Shown piece by piece: positions 1-7,345 of a stretch of 64,000 bases of DNA (positions within the stretch are counted from its first letter, which is position 1; every line of letters begins with the position of its first letter). The DNA lies in contig NZ_LNUV01000004.1 of assembly GCF_001512285.1 (NCBI RefSeq), positions 310,001 to 374,000 of the forward strand. The letters run 5' to 3'. The notes beneath the pieces are model-generated. The model did not search any database and was not told the DNA's origin. It worked only from the letters and a program-made list of their open reading frames with translations. Origin of the DNA: Arthrobacter sp. EpRS71 (GTDB taxonomy: Bacteria; Actinomycetota; Actinomycetes; Actinomycetales; Micrococcaceae). A program made the translations under genes and the position numbers.

Positions 1-580
1 CGAGGATGGCGGGTACGCTGGCCCGCCCCCGCCGATCGGCGCGGTGCGCGTCCGATTGGTATCGGACCACGGTTGGGCCGATCTGCGGGGTGCCACAACC
101 TGCTCGGCTATTACCGCTGCCGAGGCTGCGGCCGTGCTGGCGCGCCTCGGCCCGGACCCGCTGCACAACCGTCCTGGCGACCGGGACGAGTTCATTCGAC
201 GCCTGCGTCGCCGCAAGACTGCGGTAGCGCTGCTGATGATGGACCAGTCGGTGTTGGCCGGCGTGGGGAACATCTACCGGGCCGAAGTGTTGTTCCGGCA
301 GGCAGTAGACCCGTGGACGCCGGGAAGCAGCCTTGACACGGAAACCGCCGCCCGTCTGTGGGATGACACGGTGGACACCATGTCCGACGGCGTTCGCGAC
401 GGACGGATTGTTACGACGCCCCCGACGCTTTGGTCAGGGGACGGCAGAACAGCGCCCGACGCCGATGCCCACTTTGTTTACAAGCGCGACGGCATGCCCT
501 GCCGGGCCTGCGGGACGCTGGTGGGCATGACGGAAATAGGCGCACGCAAGCTCTATTGGTGTCCCGGCTGCCAGGTCTGA
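1..580 (+). CDS. Fpg/Nei-family DNA glycosylase, C-terminal part (5' truncated by window)
   Basis: The gene begins upstream of the window; the reading frame is open from base 2. The product is the C-terminal part of a formamidopyrimidine/endonuclease VIII glycosylase, which removes oxidised bases and nicks the abasic site. The helix-two-turn-helix DNA-binding segment is visible (VLAGVGNIYRAEVLF), followed by a four-cysteine zinc finger (CRAC...CPGC) at the extreme C terminus. The catalytic N terminus (usually P-E-G or similar in Nei2) is outside the window. Its position upstream of tRNA genes and tig matches the Mycobacterium tuberculosis Rv2464c (nei2) neighbourhood, so Nei2 is the best guess. 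The finger and the helix-two-turn-helix make the family firm; substrate specificity is inferred. Confidence 0.9.
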   Translation, partial: EDGGYAGPPPPIGAVRVRLVSDHGWADLRGATTCSAITAAEAAAVLARLGPDPLHNRPGDRDEFIRRLRRRKTAVALLMMDQSVLAGVGNIYRAEVLFRQAVDPWTPGSSLDTETAARLWDDTVDTMSDGVRDGRIVTTPPTLWSGDGRTAPDADAHFVYKRDGMPCRACGTLVGMTEIGARKLYWCPGCQV

Positions 581-622
581 CGCAGTTCCGGCAGGCAAAT
601 CCAACGCGGTTCCGGAAAACCA

Positions 623-655
623 AAAGAGCCCCGATCCGAGGATCGGGGCTCTTTT
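623..655. terminator. Bidirectional intrinsic terminator
   Basis: Perfect stem GAGCCCCGATC / GATCGGGGCTC with a short loop, flanked by AAAA on the left and TTTTT on the right. It can end the glycosylase transcript on the plus strand and the tRNA-Gly transcript on the minus strand. Confidence 0.85.
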
Positions 656-661
656 TCTGAG

Positions 662-732
662 AGGGGACGACGGGAATCGAACCCGCGTAATCAGTTTGGA
701 AGACTGAGGCTTTACCATTAAGCTACGTCCCC
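662..732 (-). tRNA. tRNA-Gly(TCC)
   Basis: The minus strand folds as a cloverleaf: 7-bp acceptor stem GGGGACG/CGTCCCC, T-loop GGTTCGATTCCC, and anticodon loop CTTCCAA giving anticodon TCC. No CCA is encoded. The minus-strand gene runs into the bidirectional terminator at 623-655. Confidence 0.95.
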
Positions 733-860
733 AGAACGGATGTCCTTGTTTCGGACAACTTCCCGGTGGCTGTTCAAGCCGGGTACAACTAAACCTAATT
801 CCGGCCGCAGTGTCAAATGTGCATTCTTGGCGCACTTGCCCGTAGACTGTCCTGTGCCTT

Positions 861-935
861 CGGGGTGTAGCTCAGCTTGGCTAGAGCACCTGCTTTGGGA
901 GCAGGAAGTCGCAGGTTCAAATCCTGTCACCCCGA
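861..935 (+). tRNA. tRNA-Pro(TGG)
   Basis: Cloverleaf with acceptor stem CGGGGTG/CACCCCG, anticodon stem CCTGC/GCAGG with loop TTTGGGA (anticodon TGG), and T-arm GCAGG TTCAAAT CCTGT. No CCA is encoded. It lies about 70 bases before tig, an arrangement common in actinobacteria, and may be co-transcribed with it. Confidence 0.95.
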
Positions 936-1003
936 CTCTGTGTTTGTGTCTGTTCAGGGGCACAACAGAAACCCATACCCACGAAATCAGGAGTACTTAG
1001 ACT

Positions 1004-2374
1004 GTGAAGAGCGCTGTCGAGAACCTCACCGCAACGCGGGTCAAGCTCAACGTTGAGGTTCCCTTTGAGGAACTGAAGCCGAGCATCGATGCCGCGTACA
1101 AGACCGTTGCTTCGCAGATCCAGGTTCCCGGATTCCGCAAGGGCAAAGTTCCCTCCAAGCTGATCGACCAGCGCGTTGGCCGCGGCTACGTTCTGGAGAC
1201 CGCCATCAATGATGGCCTCAACGGCTGGTACCAGGCTGCTGTTCAGGAAACGGGCGTTCGCCCCCTGAGCCGTCCCGAAGTTGAAATCACCGAAGTTCCG
1301 GACCCGTCCGCAACCGATGGCGAGCTCAAGTTCCAGGTGGAGATCGATGTCCGCCCCGAGATCGAGCTGCCGGACTACGCCGGCATCAAGGTTGAGGTAG
1401 CTGCTGCCGAGTCCTCCGAAGCTGACGTCGACAAGGCCCTGGATGAACTGCGCGGCCGCTTCGGCACGCTGAAGTCCGTTGAGCGTCCTGCCAAGAACGA
1501 CGACTTCCTGACCATCGACATCACCGCCACGATTGACGGCGAAGACATCGATTCCGCTTCCGGCCTTTCGTACCAGGTTGGTGCCGGCACCATGCTTGAA
1601 GGCCTCGACGAAGCCGTCACCGGCCTGTCCGCCGACGAAGAAGCAATTTTCGAGACCACACTGGTTGGTGGCGACCACGCCGGCGAAGCCGCTCAGGTGA
1701 AGGTTGTTGTCAAGGCCGTCAAGGAGCGCGAGCTCCCCGAGGCAAATGACGACTTCGCTCAGCTCGCCTCCGAGTTCGACACCCTCGCCGAACTCCGTGA
1801 GGACCTCGCCAAGCAGGCTGCCGACTCCAAGGTAGTGGAACAGGGCGTCGAAGCACGTGACAAGGTCCTGGACAAGCTCGTTGAGCTCGTTGAGGTCCCC
1901 GTTCCGGACTCCGTCGTTGAAGAGCAGATTGAAGCTCACTTCAACCCGGAGAACGCACACGGTGAAGGTGACCACGACACCGAGGAGCACCGCGCCGAGG
2001 TCAAGGCCAACACCGAGCGCGCCTTCCAGAACGAGGTCATCCTCGACGCCATTGCTGACAAGGAAGAAGTGGACGTCAGCCAGAACGAGCTGATCGACTA
2101 CATCGTCACCACAGCAAGCCAGTACGGCATGGACCCCAACCAGTTCGCCCAGATCATTGATCAGAGCGGCCAGGTTCCCATGATGGTTTCCGAGGTTCGC
2201 CGTCGCAAGGCTCTGGCAGTTGTGCTGGGCCAGGCCGAGGTAGTGGACTCCGAAGGCAACAAGGTTGACCTCACCGACTTCGTTCGCCCTGCAGGCGAAG
2301 CAGCCGCACCGGTCGAAGCAACAGAAGAAGCAGAGGTTGACGCCAGCGACGACCCCGCAGCAGTGAAGTTCTAG
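1004..2374 (+). CDS. tig: Trigger factor, ribosome-associated chaperone/prolyl isomerase
   Basis: Trigger factor binds beside the ribosomal exit tunnel and shields nascent chains. The ribosome-docking signature GFRKGKVP lies near residue 43 of the N-terminal domain; a PPIase (FKBP-like) domain covers about residues 150-240, and the helical C-terminal chaperone domain follows. The length, 456 residues, is normal for actinobacteria, and the last 30 residues are an acidic alanine-rich tail. The start is GTG, preceded by AATCAGGAG. It stands at the head of the clp cluster: chaperone, then ClpP1P2, then ClpX, coupling folding to degradation. A strong terminator follows immediately, so clpP1 needs its own promoter. 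Confidence 0.97.
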   Translation: MKSAVENLTATRVKLNVEVPFEELKPSIDAAYKTVASQIQVPGFRKGKVPSKLIDQRVGRGYVLETAINDGLNGWYQAAVQETGVRPLSRPEVEITEVPDPSATDGELKFQVEIDVRPEIELPDYAGIKVEVAAAESSEADVDKALDELRGRFGTLKSVERPAKNDDFLTIDITATIDGEDIDSASGLSYQVGAGTMLEGLDEAVTGLSADEEAIFETTLVGGDHAGEAAQVKVVVKAVKERELPEANDDFAQLASEFDTLAELREDLAKQAADSKVVEQGVEARDKVLDKLVELVEVPVPDSVVEEQIEAHFNPENAHGEGDHDTEEHRAEVKANTERAFQNEVILDAIADKEEVDVSQNELIDYIVTTASQYGMDPNQFAQIIDQSGQVPMMVSEVRRRKALAVVLGQAEVVDSEGNKVDLTDFVRPAGEAAAPVEATEEAEVDASDDPAAVKF

Positions 2375-2385
2375 TCGACGACTCC

Positions 2386-2424
2386 AACCGGCCCCGGATC
2401 ACATGATCCGGGGCCGGTTTGCTT
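2386..2424 (+). terminator. Intrinsic terminator after tig
   Basis: Perfect 15-bp stem AACCGGCCCCGGATC / GATCCGGGGCCGGTT with a 4-base loop, followed by TTTGCTTT. It separates tig from clpP1. Confidence 0.85.
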
Positions 2425-2454
2425 TAAGGCTGAACACAGGTGCTGTACGCGGAC

Positions 2455-2471
2455 GTGCGCCGTCAGCGAAC
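2455..2471. promoter_or_regulatory. Candidate ClgR operator upstream of clpP1
   Basis: On the minus strand the site reads GTTCGCTGACGGCGCAC. Its core CGCTGACGGCG fits the actinobacterial ClgR pattern CGC-Y-N-A-N-R-GCG. ClgR activates clpP1P2 and clpC in Streptomyces, Corynebacterium and Mycobacterium. The location, about 100 bases before the clpP1 start and just past the tig terminator, suits an activator site. A second inverted repeat, GGCGA/TCGCC, lies near 2483-2497. The assignment is by motif only. Confidence 0.5.
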
Positions 2472-2567
2472 AGTGCGATTTCGGCGAACAAATCGCCCGT
2501 GAAAACGGTTAGTGTCCAAGTAGTGAAGTTCAGTGAGGTCACTGGCACCAGCGAGAGGTAAGTACTT

Positions 2568-3206
2568 ATGTCACAGCAATCAGAGGCTCCCCGGATGGCA
2601 ACTGTCGATCCCGCAGCCCAGGACAACTACATCTACAACCGCCTGCTGAAAGAGCGCATTATCTGGCTCGGCTCTGAAGTCCGTGACGAGAACGCCAACG
2701 CCATTTGCTCTCAGCTCCTCCTCCTCTCGGCTGAAGACCCGGAGAAGGACATCTACCTGTACATCAACTCCCCGGGTGGTTCGGTGACGGCCGGCATGGC
2801 CATCTACGACACGATGCAGTTCATCCCGAACGACGTCGTAACCGTGGCAACGGGCTTGGCAGCGTCCATGGGCCAGTTCCTCCTGTCCTCCGGCACCAAG
2901 GGTAAGCGCTACGCCACGCCCAACGCGCGCATCCTGATGCACCAGCCGTCGGGCGGCATCGGTGGTACGGCCTCGGACATCAAGATCCAGGCCGAACTGA
3001 TCCTGCACATGAAGAAGGTCATGGCTGAACTGACTGCAGAGCAGACCGGGCAGTCCGTTGAAACAATCCTCAAGGACAACGATCGCGACAAATGGTTCAC
3101 AGCGGCTGAGGCCCTCGAGTACGGCTTCTTCGACAAGATCTCGGCGCACGCCGGTTCTGTTGCCGGTGGCGGCGGAACGGCCAACCAATCGAACTCCGAA
3201 AACTAA
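2568..3206 (+). CDS. clpP1: ATP-dependent Clp protease proteolytic subunit ClpP1
   Basis: Serine peptidase subunit of the Clp barrel. The catalytic triad is visible: Ser in GLAASMGQF, His in [10 protein letters not shown] and Asp in DRDKWF. At 212 residues it has the usual ClpP length. The ATG is preceded by GAGAGGTAAG. It is followed by a second, different clpP after a 39-base gap, the standard actinobacterial arrangement in which ClpP1 and ClpP2 form a mixed two-ring tetradecamer. The C terminus is glycine/asparagine-rich ([12 protein letters not shown]). Confidence 0.97.
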   Translation: MSQQSEAPRMATVDPAAQDNYIYNRLLKERIIWLGSEVRDENANAICSQLLLLSAEDPEKDIYLYINSPGGSVTAGMAIYDTMQFIPNDVVTVATGLAASMGQFLLSSGTKGKRYATPNARILMHQPSGGIGGTASDIKIQAELILHMKKVMAELTAEQTGQSVETILKDNDRDKWFTAAEALEYGFFDKISAHAGSVAGGGGTANQSNSEN

Positions 3207-3245
3207 CCGGCACAAAGAACCACTGAAACCCCAGGAGTAAAGAAC

Positions 3246-3905
3246 ATGAACTACAACTTCGGATGGTCTGCCGGTAATCTCCCGTCCAGCCGTTACGTCC
3301 TGCCCCAGTTCGAGGAGCGCACGCCTTACGGTTTCAAGCGCCAGGACCCCTACACCAAACTGTTCGAGGACCGCATCATCTTCCTCGGCGTCCAGGTGGA
3401 CGATGCTTCCGCTGACGACATCATGGCCCAGTTGCTGGTCCTTGAATCGACTGATCCGGACCGCGACATCACCCTGTACATCAACTCGCCGGGTGGCTCG
3501 TTCACTGCCATGACGGCCATCTACGACACCATGCAGTACATCCGTCCGGAGATCCAGACCGTATGCCTGGGACAGGCGGCCAGCGCGGCTGCGGTCCTGC
3601 TTGCTGCCGGTACACCCGGTAAGCGGCTGGCCCTGCCCAACGCCCGTGTTTTGATCCACCAGCCTGCGCTTTCCGGCGGTCAGGGCGGACAGGCTTCCGA
3701 CCTCGAAATTCAGGCGGCGGAAGTCATGCGCATGCGTACCTGGCTTGAAGACACGTTGGCGCACCACTCGGGCCGTACGTCAGAGCAGGTCAACAACGAC
3801 ATCGAGCGAGACAAGATTCTCACCGCTGCGGATGCCCTGAGCTACGGTCTGATTGACCAGGTTTTGGATTCCCGGAAGATCAAGCCCCAGGCAATCACCC
3901 GGTAG
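3246..3905 (+). CDS. clpP2: ATP-dependent Clp protease proteolytic subunit ClpP2
   Basis: Second ClpP paralogue, 219 residues. Catalytic Ser lies in [11 protein letters not shown], His in [11 protein letters not shown] and Asp in ERDKIL. The N-terminal extension ([21 protein letters not shown]) is longer than in ClpP1, as is usual for actinobacterial ClpP2. An AGGAG precedes the ATG by about 7 bases. It is co-transcribed with clpP1 and followed by a terminator at 3918-3963, so clpX has a separate promoter. Confidence 0.97.
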   Translation: MNYNFGWSAGNLPSSRYVLPQFEERTPYGFKRQDPYTKLFEDRIIFLGVQVDDASADDIMAQLLVLESTDPDRDITLYINSPGGSFTAMTAIYDTMQYIRPEIQTVCLGQAASAAAVLLAAGTPGKRLALPNARVLIHQPALSGGQGGQASDLEIQAAEVMRMRTWLEDTLAHHSGRTSEQVNNDIERDKILTAADALSYGLIDQVLDSRKIKPQAITR

Positions 3906-3917
3906 TGCACAGATTTG

Positions 3918-3963
3918 AACGCCGGTGCGGTTCACGAAATATGGACCGCACCGGCGTTCTGTT
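3918..3963 (+). terminator. Terminator after clpP2
   Basis: Stem AACGCCGGTGCGGT / ACCGCACCGGCGTT with a 13-base loop, followed by CTGTTT. It ends the clpP1-clpP2 operon. Confidence 0.75.
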
Positions 3964-4087
3964 TCCACCCAAGCAGCCCATTGTGACCTAGAGTGGATGT
4001 TGTCACGGTGGTGCCATCCGCGGCCCAGTCGCACACTAGAGTACGGCGCGGAGCCGCATCACCCGCATGCAACGAAGGGATTCACAC

Positions 4088-5377
4088 ATGGCTCGGATTG
4101 GCGAGAGCACGGATCTGCTGAAGTGTTCTTTCTGCGGAAAGAGCCAAAAGCAGGTACGGAAGCTGATTGCCGGGCCCGGTGTCTACATCTGCGATGAGTG
4201 CATCGAGCTTTGCAACGAGATCATCGAGGAAGAACTCGCTGAAGTTTCCGATCTCGGTAGTTTCGAACTGCCCAAGCCCCGTGAGATCTTCGACTTCCTG
4301 CAGGAATACGTGATCGGCCAAGAACCGGCCAAACGTTCGCTGGCGGTAGCTGTCTATAACCACTACAAGCGCATTCAGGCCGGCCACGCACCCAAGGCCG
4401 GCAGCCTCGGCGAGGGATCGCATCACGAGGATGTGGAGATCGCCAAGTCCAATATCCTTCTGATAGGCCCTACAGGCTGCGGAAAGACCTACCTCGCCCA
4501 GACCTTGGCCCGCCGGCTTAACGTGCCGTTCGCCGTAGCCGACGCCACTGCTCTGACGGAAGCCGGATACGTTGGCGAGGACGTCGAGAACATCCTGCTC
4601 AAGCTCATCCAGGCTGCTGACTATGATGTCAAGAAGGCCGAGCAAGGCATCATCTACATCGACGAAATCGATAAAATCTCGCGTAAGAGCGAGAACCCGT
4701 CCATTACCCGCGATGTATCCGGTGAAGGCGTCCAGCAGGCCCTCCTGAAGATCCTTGAAGGCACTGTCGCCTCAGTTCCACCCCAGGGCGGCAGGAAGCA
4801 CCCGCATCAGGAATTCATCCAGATCGACACCACCAACGTTCTGTTCATTGTGGCCGGTGCCTTCGCGGGGCTGGAAGACATCATCGGTTCGCGATCCGGG
4901 CGGAAAGGTATCGGTTTCGGTGCGCCGCTTAACGAGGCGCGGGACAACGTGGATACTTACGGTGAAGTCATGCCGGAGGACCTGCTCAAGTTTGGCCTCA
5001 TTCCGGAATTCATTGGACGGCTCCCAGTGATCACCACAGTCTCCAGCTTGGACCGGCCGGCATTGATCCAGATTCTTTCAACGCCAAAGAACGCGTTGGT
5101 GAAGCAGTACCAGAAGATGTTCCAGCTCGATGGCGTTGAGCTGCAGTTCGAAGACGACGCCTTGGACGCCATAGCGGACCAGGCCCTCGAGCGTGGAACC
5201 GGCGCACGTGGCCTCAGGGCCATCATGGAAGATGTGTTGCTGCCAGTCATGTTCGATCTCCCCAGCAGGGACGACATCGCAACCGTGGTGATCACCGCTG
5301 ACGTCGTGGCCAAGACGGCACAGCCCACCATGATCGCCCACGACGTTGTGGCCAAGCGTCGGAATAAGTCGGCTTAG
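4088..5377 (+). CDS. clpX: ATP-dependent Clp protease ATP-binding subunit ClpX
   Basis: AAA+ unfoldase that recognises tagged substrates and feeds them to ClpP. The N-terminal zinc-binding domain has cysteines at 13, 16, 35 and 38 (CSFC...CDEC). Walker A is GPTGCGKT and Walker B is IYIDEIDKI; the IGF-type ClpP-docking loop and sensor II region ([10 protein letters not shown]) follow. The protein is 429 residues. The ATG at 4088 is chosen over an in-frame ATG 21 bases upstream because GAAGGGA sits at the right distance and the protein then starts MARIGES, as in homologues. Confidence 0.97.
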   Translation: MARIGESTDLLKCSFCGKSQKQVRKLIAGPGVYICDECIELCNEIIEEELAEVSDLGSFELPKPREIFDFLQEYVIGQEPAKRSLAVAVYNHYKRIQAGHAPKAGSLGEGSHHEDVEIAKSNILLIGPTGCGKTYLAQTLARRLNVPFAVADATALTEAGYVGEDVENILLKLIQAADYDVKKAEQGIIYIDEIDKISRKSENPSITRDVSGEGVQQALLKILEGTVASVPPQGGRKHPHQEFIQIDTTNVLFIVAGAFAGLEDIIGSRSGRKGIGFGAPLNEARDNVDTYGEVMPEDLLKFGLIPEFIGRLPVITTVSSLDRPALIQILSTPKNALVKQYQKMFQLDGVELQFEDDALDAIADQALERGTGARGLRAIMEDVLLPVMFDLPSRDDIATVVITADVVAKTAQPTMIAHDVVAKRRNKSA

Positions 5378-5456
5378 CCTCCTGTTGGCCTCAACAAGGC
5401 GTGGTCTCCATGGGACCACTGTCATGTCGCTTTCACACCCTTCAGAGGAGTTACCT

Positions 5457-6101
5457 GTGCCTGAACAGATCGTGTCCGAAGAGAACGTGTCCGAAGAGAA
5501 CGTCAACAAGGCTGATTTCTGGTTCGACCCCGTCTGCCCCTTCGCATGGATCACCTCGCGGTGGATCGGCGAAGTGGAGCAGGTTAGGGGCATTGAGACC
5601 ACCTGGCACGTCATGAGCCTCTCGGTGCTCAATGAGGGCCGGGATCTCCCCGAGGACTACAGGGCCATGATGGATGACAGCTGGGGACCCGTGCGGGTGA
5701 TTATCGCGGCACAGGAACTCCACGGCAGCAGCTACGTGAAGCCGCTGTATGACGCCATGGGTGAGCAGATCCACCACGAGGGCAACAAGGATCGCGCTTC
5801 CGTAATTCAGAAAGCCCTGGCCGAGACAGGCCTTCCCGCTGATCTGGCACGCTTCGCAGACTCAGACGAATACGATGCTCATTTGCGGGCCAGCCACGAG
5901 GCCGGTATTTCATTGGTCGGCCAGGACGTGGGAACCCCCGTGGTAGCGGTCAACGGAACGGCGTTCTTCGGCCCGGTGCTCACGCGTATTCCCCGGGGTG
6001 AAGAGGCAGGTAAGATCTGGGACGCCACGGTGACTTTGGCCGGCTATCCCCACTTCTTCGAGCTGAAGCGCAGCCGTACTGAGAGCCCGGAATTCAGCTA
6101 G
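5457..6101 (+). CDS. Rv2466c-like mycothiol-dependent nitroreductase/DsbA-fold protein with a CPFA active site
   Basis: The protein is a thioredoxin-fold member with an inserted helical domain, closely matching M. tuberculosis Rv2466c by signature: WFDPVCP at the start, ITSRWI, DVGTPVVAVNG (cis-Pro loop) and FFGPVLTRIPRGEEAGK near the C terminus. Rv2466c reduces mycothiol disulfides and activates a nitro prodrug through a CPWC centre. Here the motif is CPFA, so only the first cysteine is present and a monothiol mechanism or a different role is likely. The GTG at 5457 is chosen because AGAGGAG lies 6 bases upstream; upstream in-frame ATG starts lack such a site. The product has 214 residues and lies next to clpX, as in mycobacteria. 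Confidence 0.85.
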   Translation: MPEQIVSEENVSEENVNKADFWFDPVCPFAWITSRWIGEVEQVRGIETTWHVMSLSVLNEGRDLPEDYRAMMDDSWGPVRVIIAAQELHGSSYVKPLYDAMGEQIHHEGNKDRASVIQKALAETGLPADLARFADSDEYDAHLRASHEAGISLVGQDVGTPVVAVNGTAFFGPVLTRIPRGEEAGKIWDATVTLAGYPHFFELKRSRTESPEFS

Positions 6102-6111
6102 AGGCCAGCGT

Positions 6112-6987
6112 CTATTTCAGGAAACGTGAGGTACGCCGGTCGGCCAGGATCTTCCCATGGGTCTGGCATGTGGCGCAGTACTGAAGTGAGGTGTCCGCGA
6201 AGGACACTTCACGGACGGTATCTCCACACACCGGGCAGGGCTGACCGGTCCTGGCGTGCACCCTGAAGTTGCTGCGCTTGGTGTCTTTGAGTTCGCTGGA
6301 CGGTTTGCCGGCTGCTGCGTTGACGGCACCCACCAGGACCTCCTGCATGGCTTCGTAGAGCCGGGCGACTGTAACCGCGTCCAAGGACTTGGCCGTGGCA
6401 AAGGGGGAGATCTTGGCCGCGTGGAGAATCTCATCGCTGTAAGCGTTGCCGATTCCGGCGATCACGCTTTGGCTTCGGAGCAGTCCCTTGATCTGCTGTG
6501 AGCTTGACCCCAGAATGCCCGCCAGAGCATCAACGTCAAAATCGGGGCTGAGGGGTTCCGGTCCGAGGGTGGCTATTCCCGGAACATCGTGCGGATCCTT
6601 CACCACGTAGATGGCGAGGCTCTTCTTGGTTCCTGCTTCGGTCAGGTCCAGGCCTATGTGGGCGTCGTCGGCTGGCCGGTGGAGCAGGAGCCGCGCCGAG
6701 ATGTTGCTTTTGCCCATGCGCAGTCCGGCAGAGGAGGGGTGTTCGGTGTATCTGACCCAGCCGGCCTTTGCCAGGTGAAACACAAAGAACAGGCCGTCTG
6801 CGTCGAGGCACACAAACTTGCCGATGCGCTGTGCACCAAGGATGGTCCGGCCTTCAAGGCTGGTAAAGGGAGGATCCGCCGTCTTGAGTGCAGAGAAGGA
6901 GTTGATGCGGACCTCGGTCAGCACGGCTCCATGGAGTTGGGTGTCCAAGTACATGCACAGGCCGTGCACTTCGGGGAGTTCCGGCAT
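6112..6987 (-). CDS. Fpg/Nei-family DNA glycosylase
   Basis: Base-excision repair glycosylase/AP lyase. The mature protein begins PELPEV, with the catalytic Pro and the Glu that follows; the start is therefore taken at the ATG directly before PELPEV, not the ATG two codons upstream. Further features are the helix-two-turn-helix SVIAGIGNAYSDEIL and a C-terminal zinc finger (CPVC...CATC). It has 291 residues. This is the second glycosylase of the family within 6.5 kb. Its 3' end faces the Rv2466c-like gene with a 10-base gap. It could be Fpg (8-oxoguanine) or a Nei-like enzyme; the sequence does not settle this. Confidence 0.88.
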   Translation of the reverse strand: MPELPEVHGLCMYLDTQLHGAVLTEVRINSFSALKTADPPFTSLEGRTILGAQRIGKFVCLDADGLFFVFHLAKAGWVRYTEHPSSAGLRMGKSNISARLLLHRPADDAHIGLDLTEAGTKKSLAIYVVKDPHDVPGIATLGPEPLSPDFDVDALAGILGSSSQQIKGLLRSQSVIAGIGNAYSDEILHAAKISPFATAKSLDAVTVARLYEAMQEVLVGAVNAAAGKPSSELKDTKRSNFRVHARTGQPCPVCGDTVREVSFADTSLQYCATCQTHGKILADRRTSRFLK

Positions 6988-7345
6988 GGTCAATACTCTG
7001 CCACAGCTGGCTTATCAACGGCAGGGATAACTACAGGTTTGTAGTTCTTTCGAAGGCCTTGTGCATCGTCGTTAACGGGACAACAATGGTTCTTACCCAC
7101 TTCGAAAGAAGAGGGACACGGAAACCAAAGATTCAGTGATTGCAACCAACGCAGCCTTCGGCAAAGTTGGAAGTAACCTACCAGTGATGAGGTAGGAAGA
7201 CCTGAAATTCCAAGGATTCCGCCAGACTGTCAAGACATCACCAGACAGCCGAAAAGTCGAAGCCCCACCAACGGCAAAACGCTGATGGGGCTTCCCCTTT
7301 GCCCGAAAACGGGCGGCCCATGAACCAACGGGCTTTGGCTGTGTA
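6988..7345. other. Intergenic region with structured repeats, no gene seen
   Basis: This 358-base gap lies between the glycosylase start and the valS stop. It carries a perfect 11-bp inverted repeat TTCTTTCGAAG (7045-7055) / CTTCGAAAGAA (7100-7110), a short hairpin ACTACA/TGTAGT (7030-7045), a CCTACC/GGTAGG hairpin (7177-7196) and a valS terminator candidate (7259-7293). No open frame with a ribosome site was convincing. Confidence 0.5.
7259..7293 (-). terminator. Candidate terminator after valS
   Basis: Stem GAAGCCCCA / TGGGGCTTC with an 18-base loop, 53 bases past the valS stop. In the valS direction it is followed by GACTTTTCGG, a weak U tract. Confidence 0.5.
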
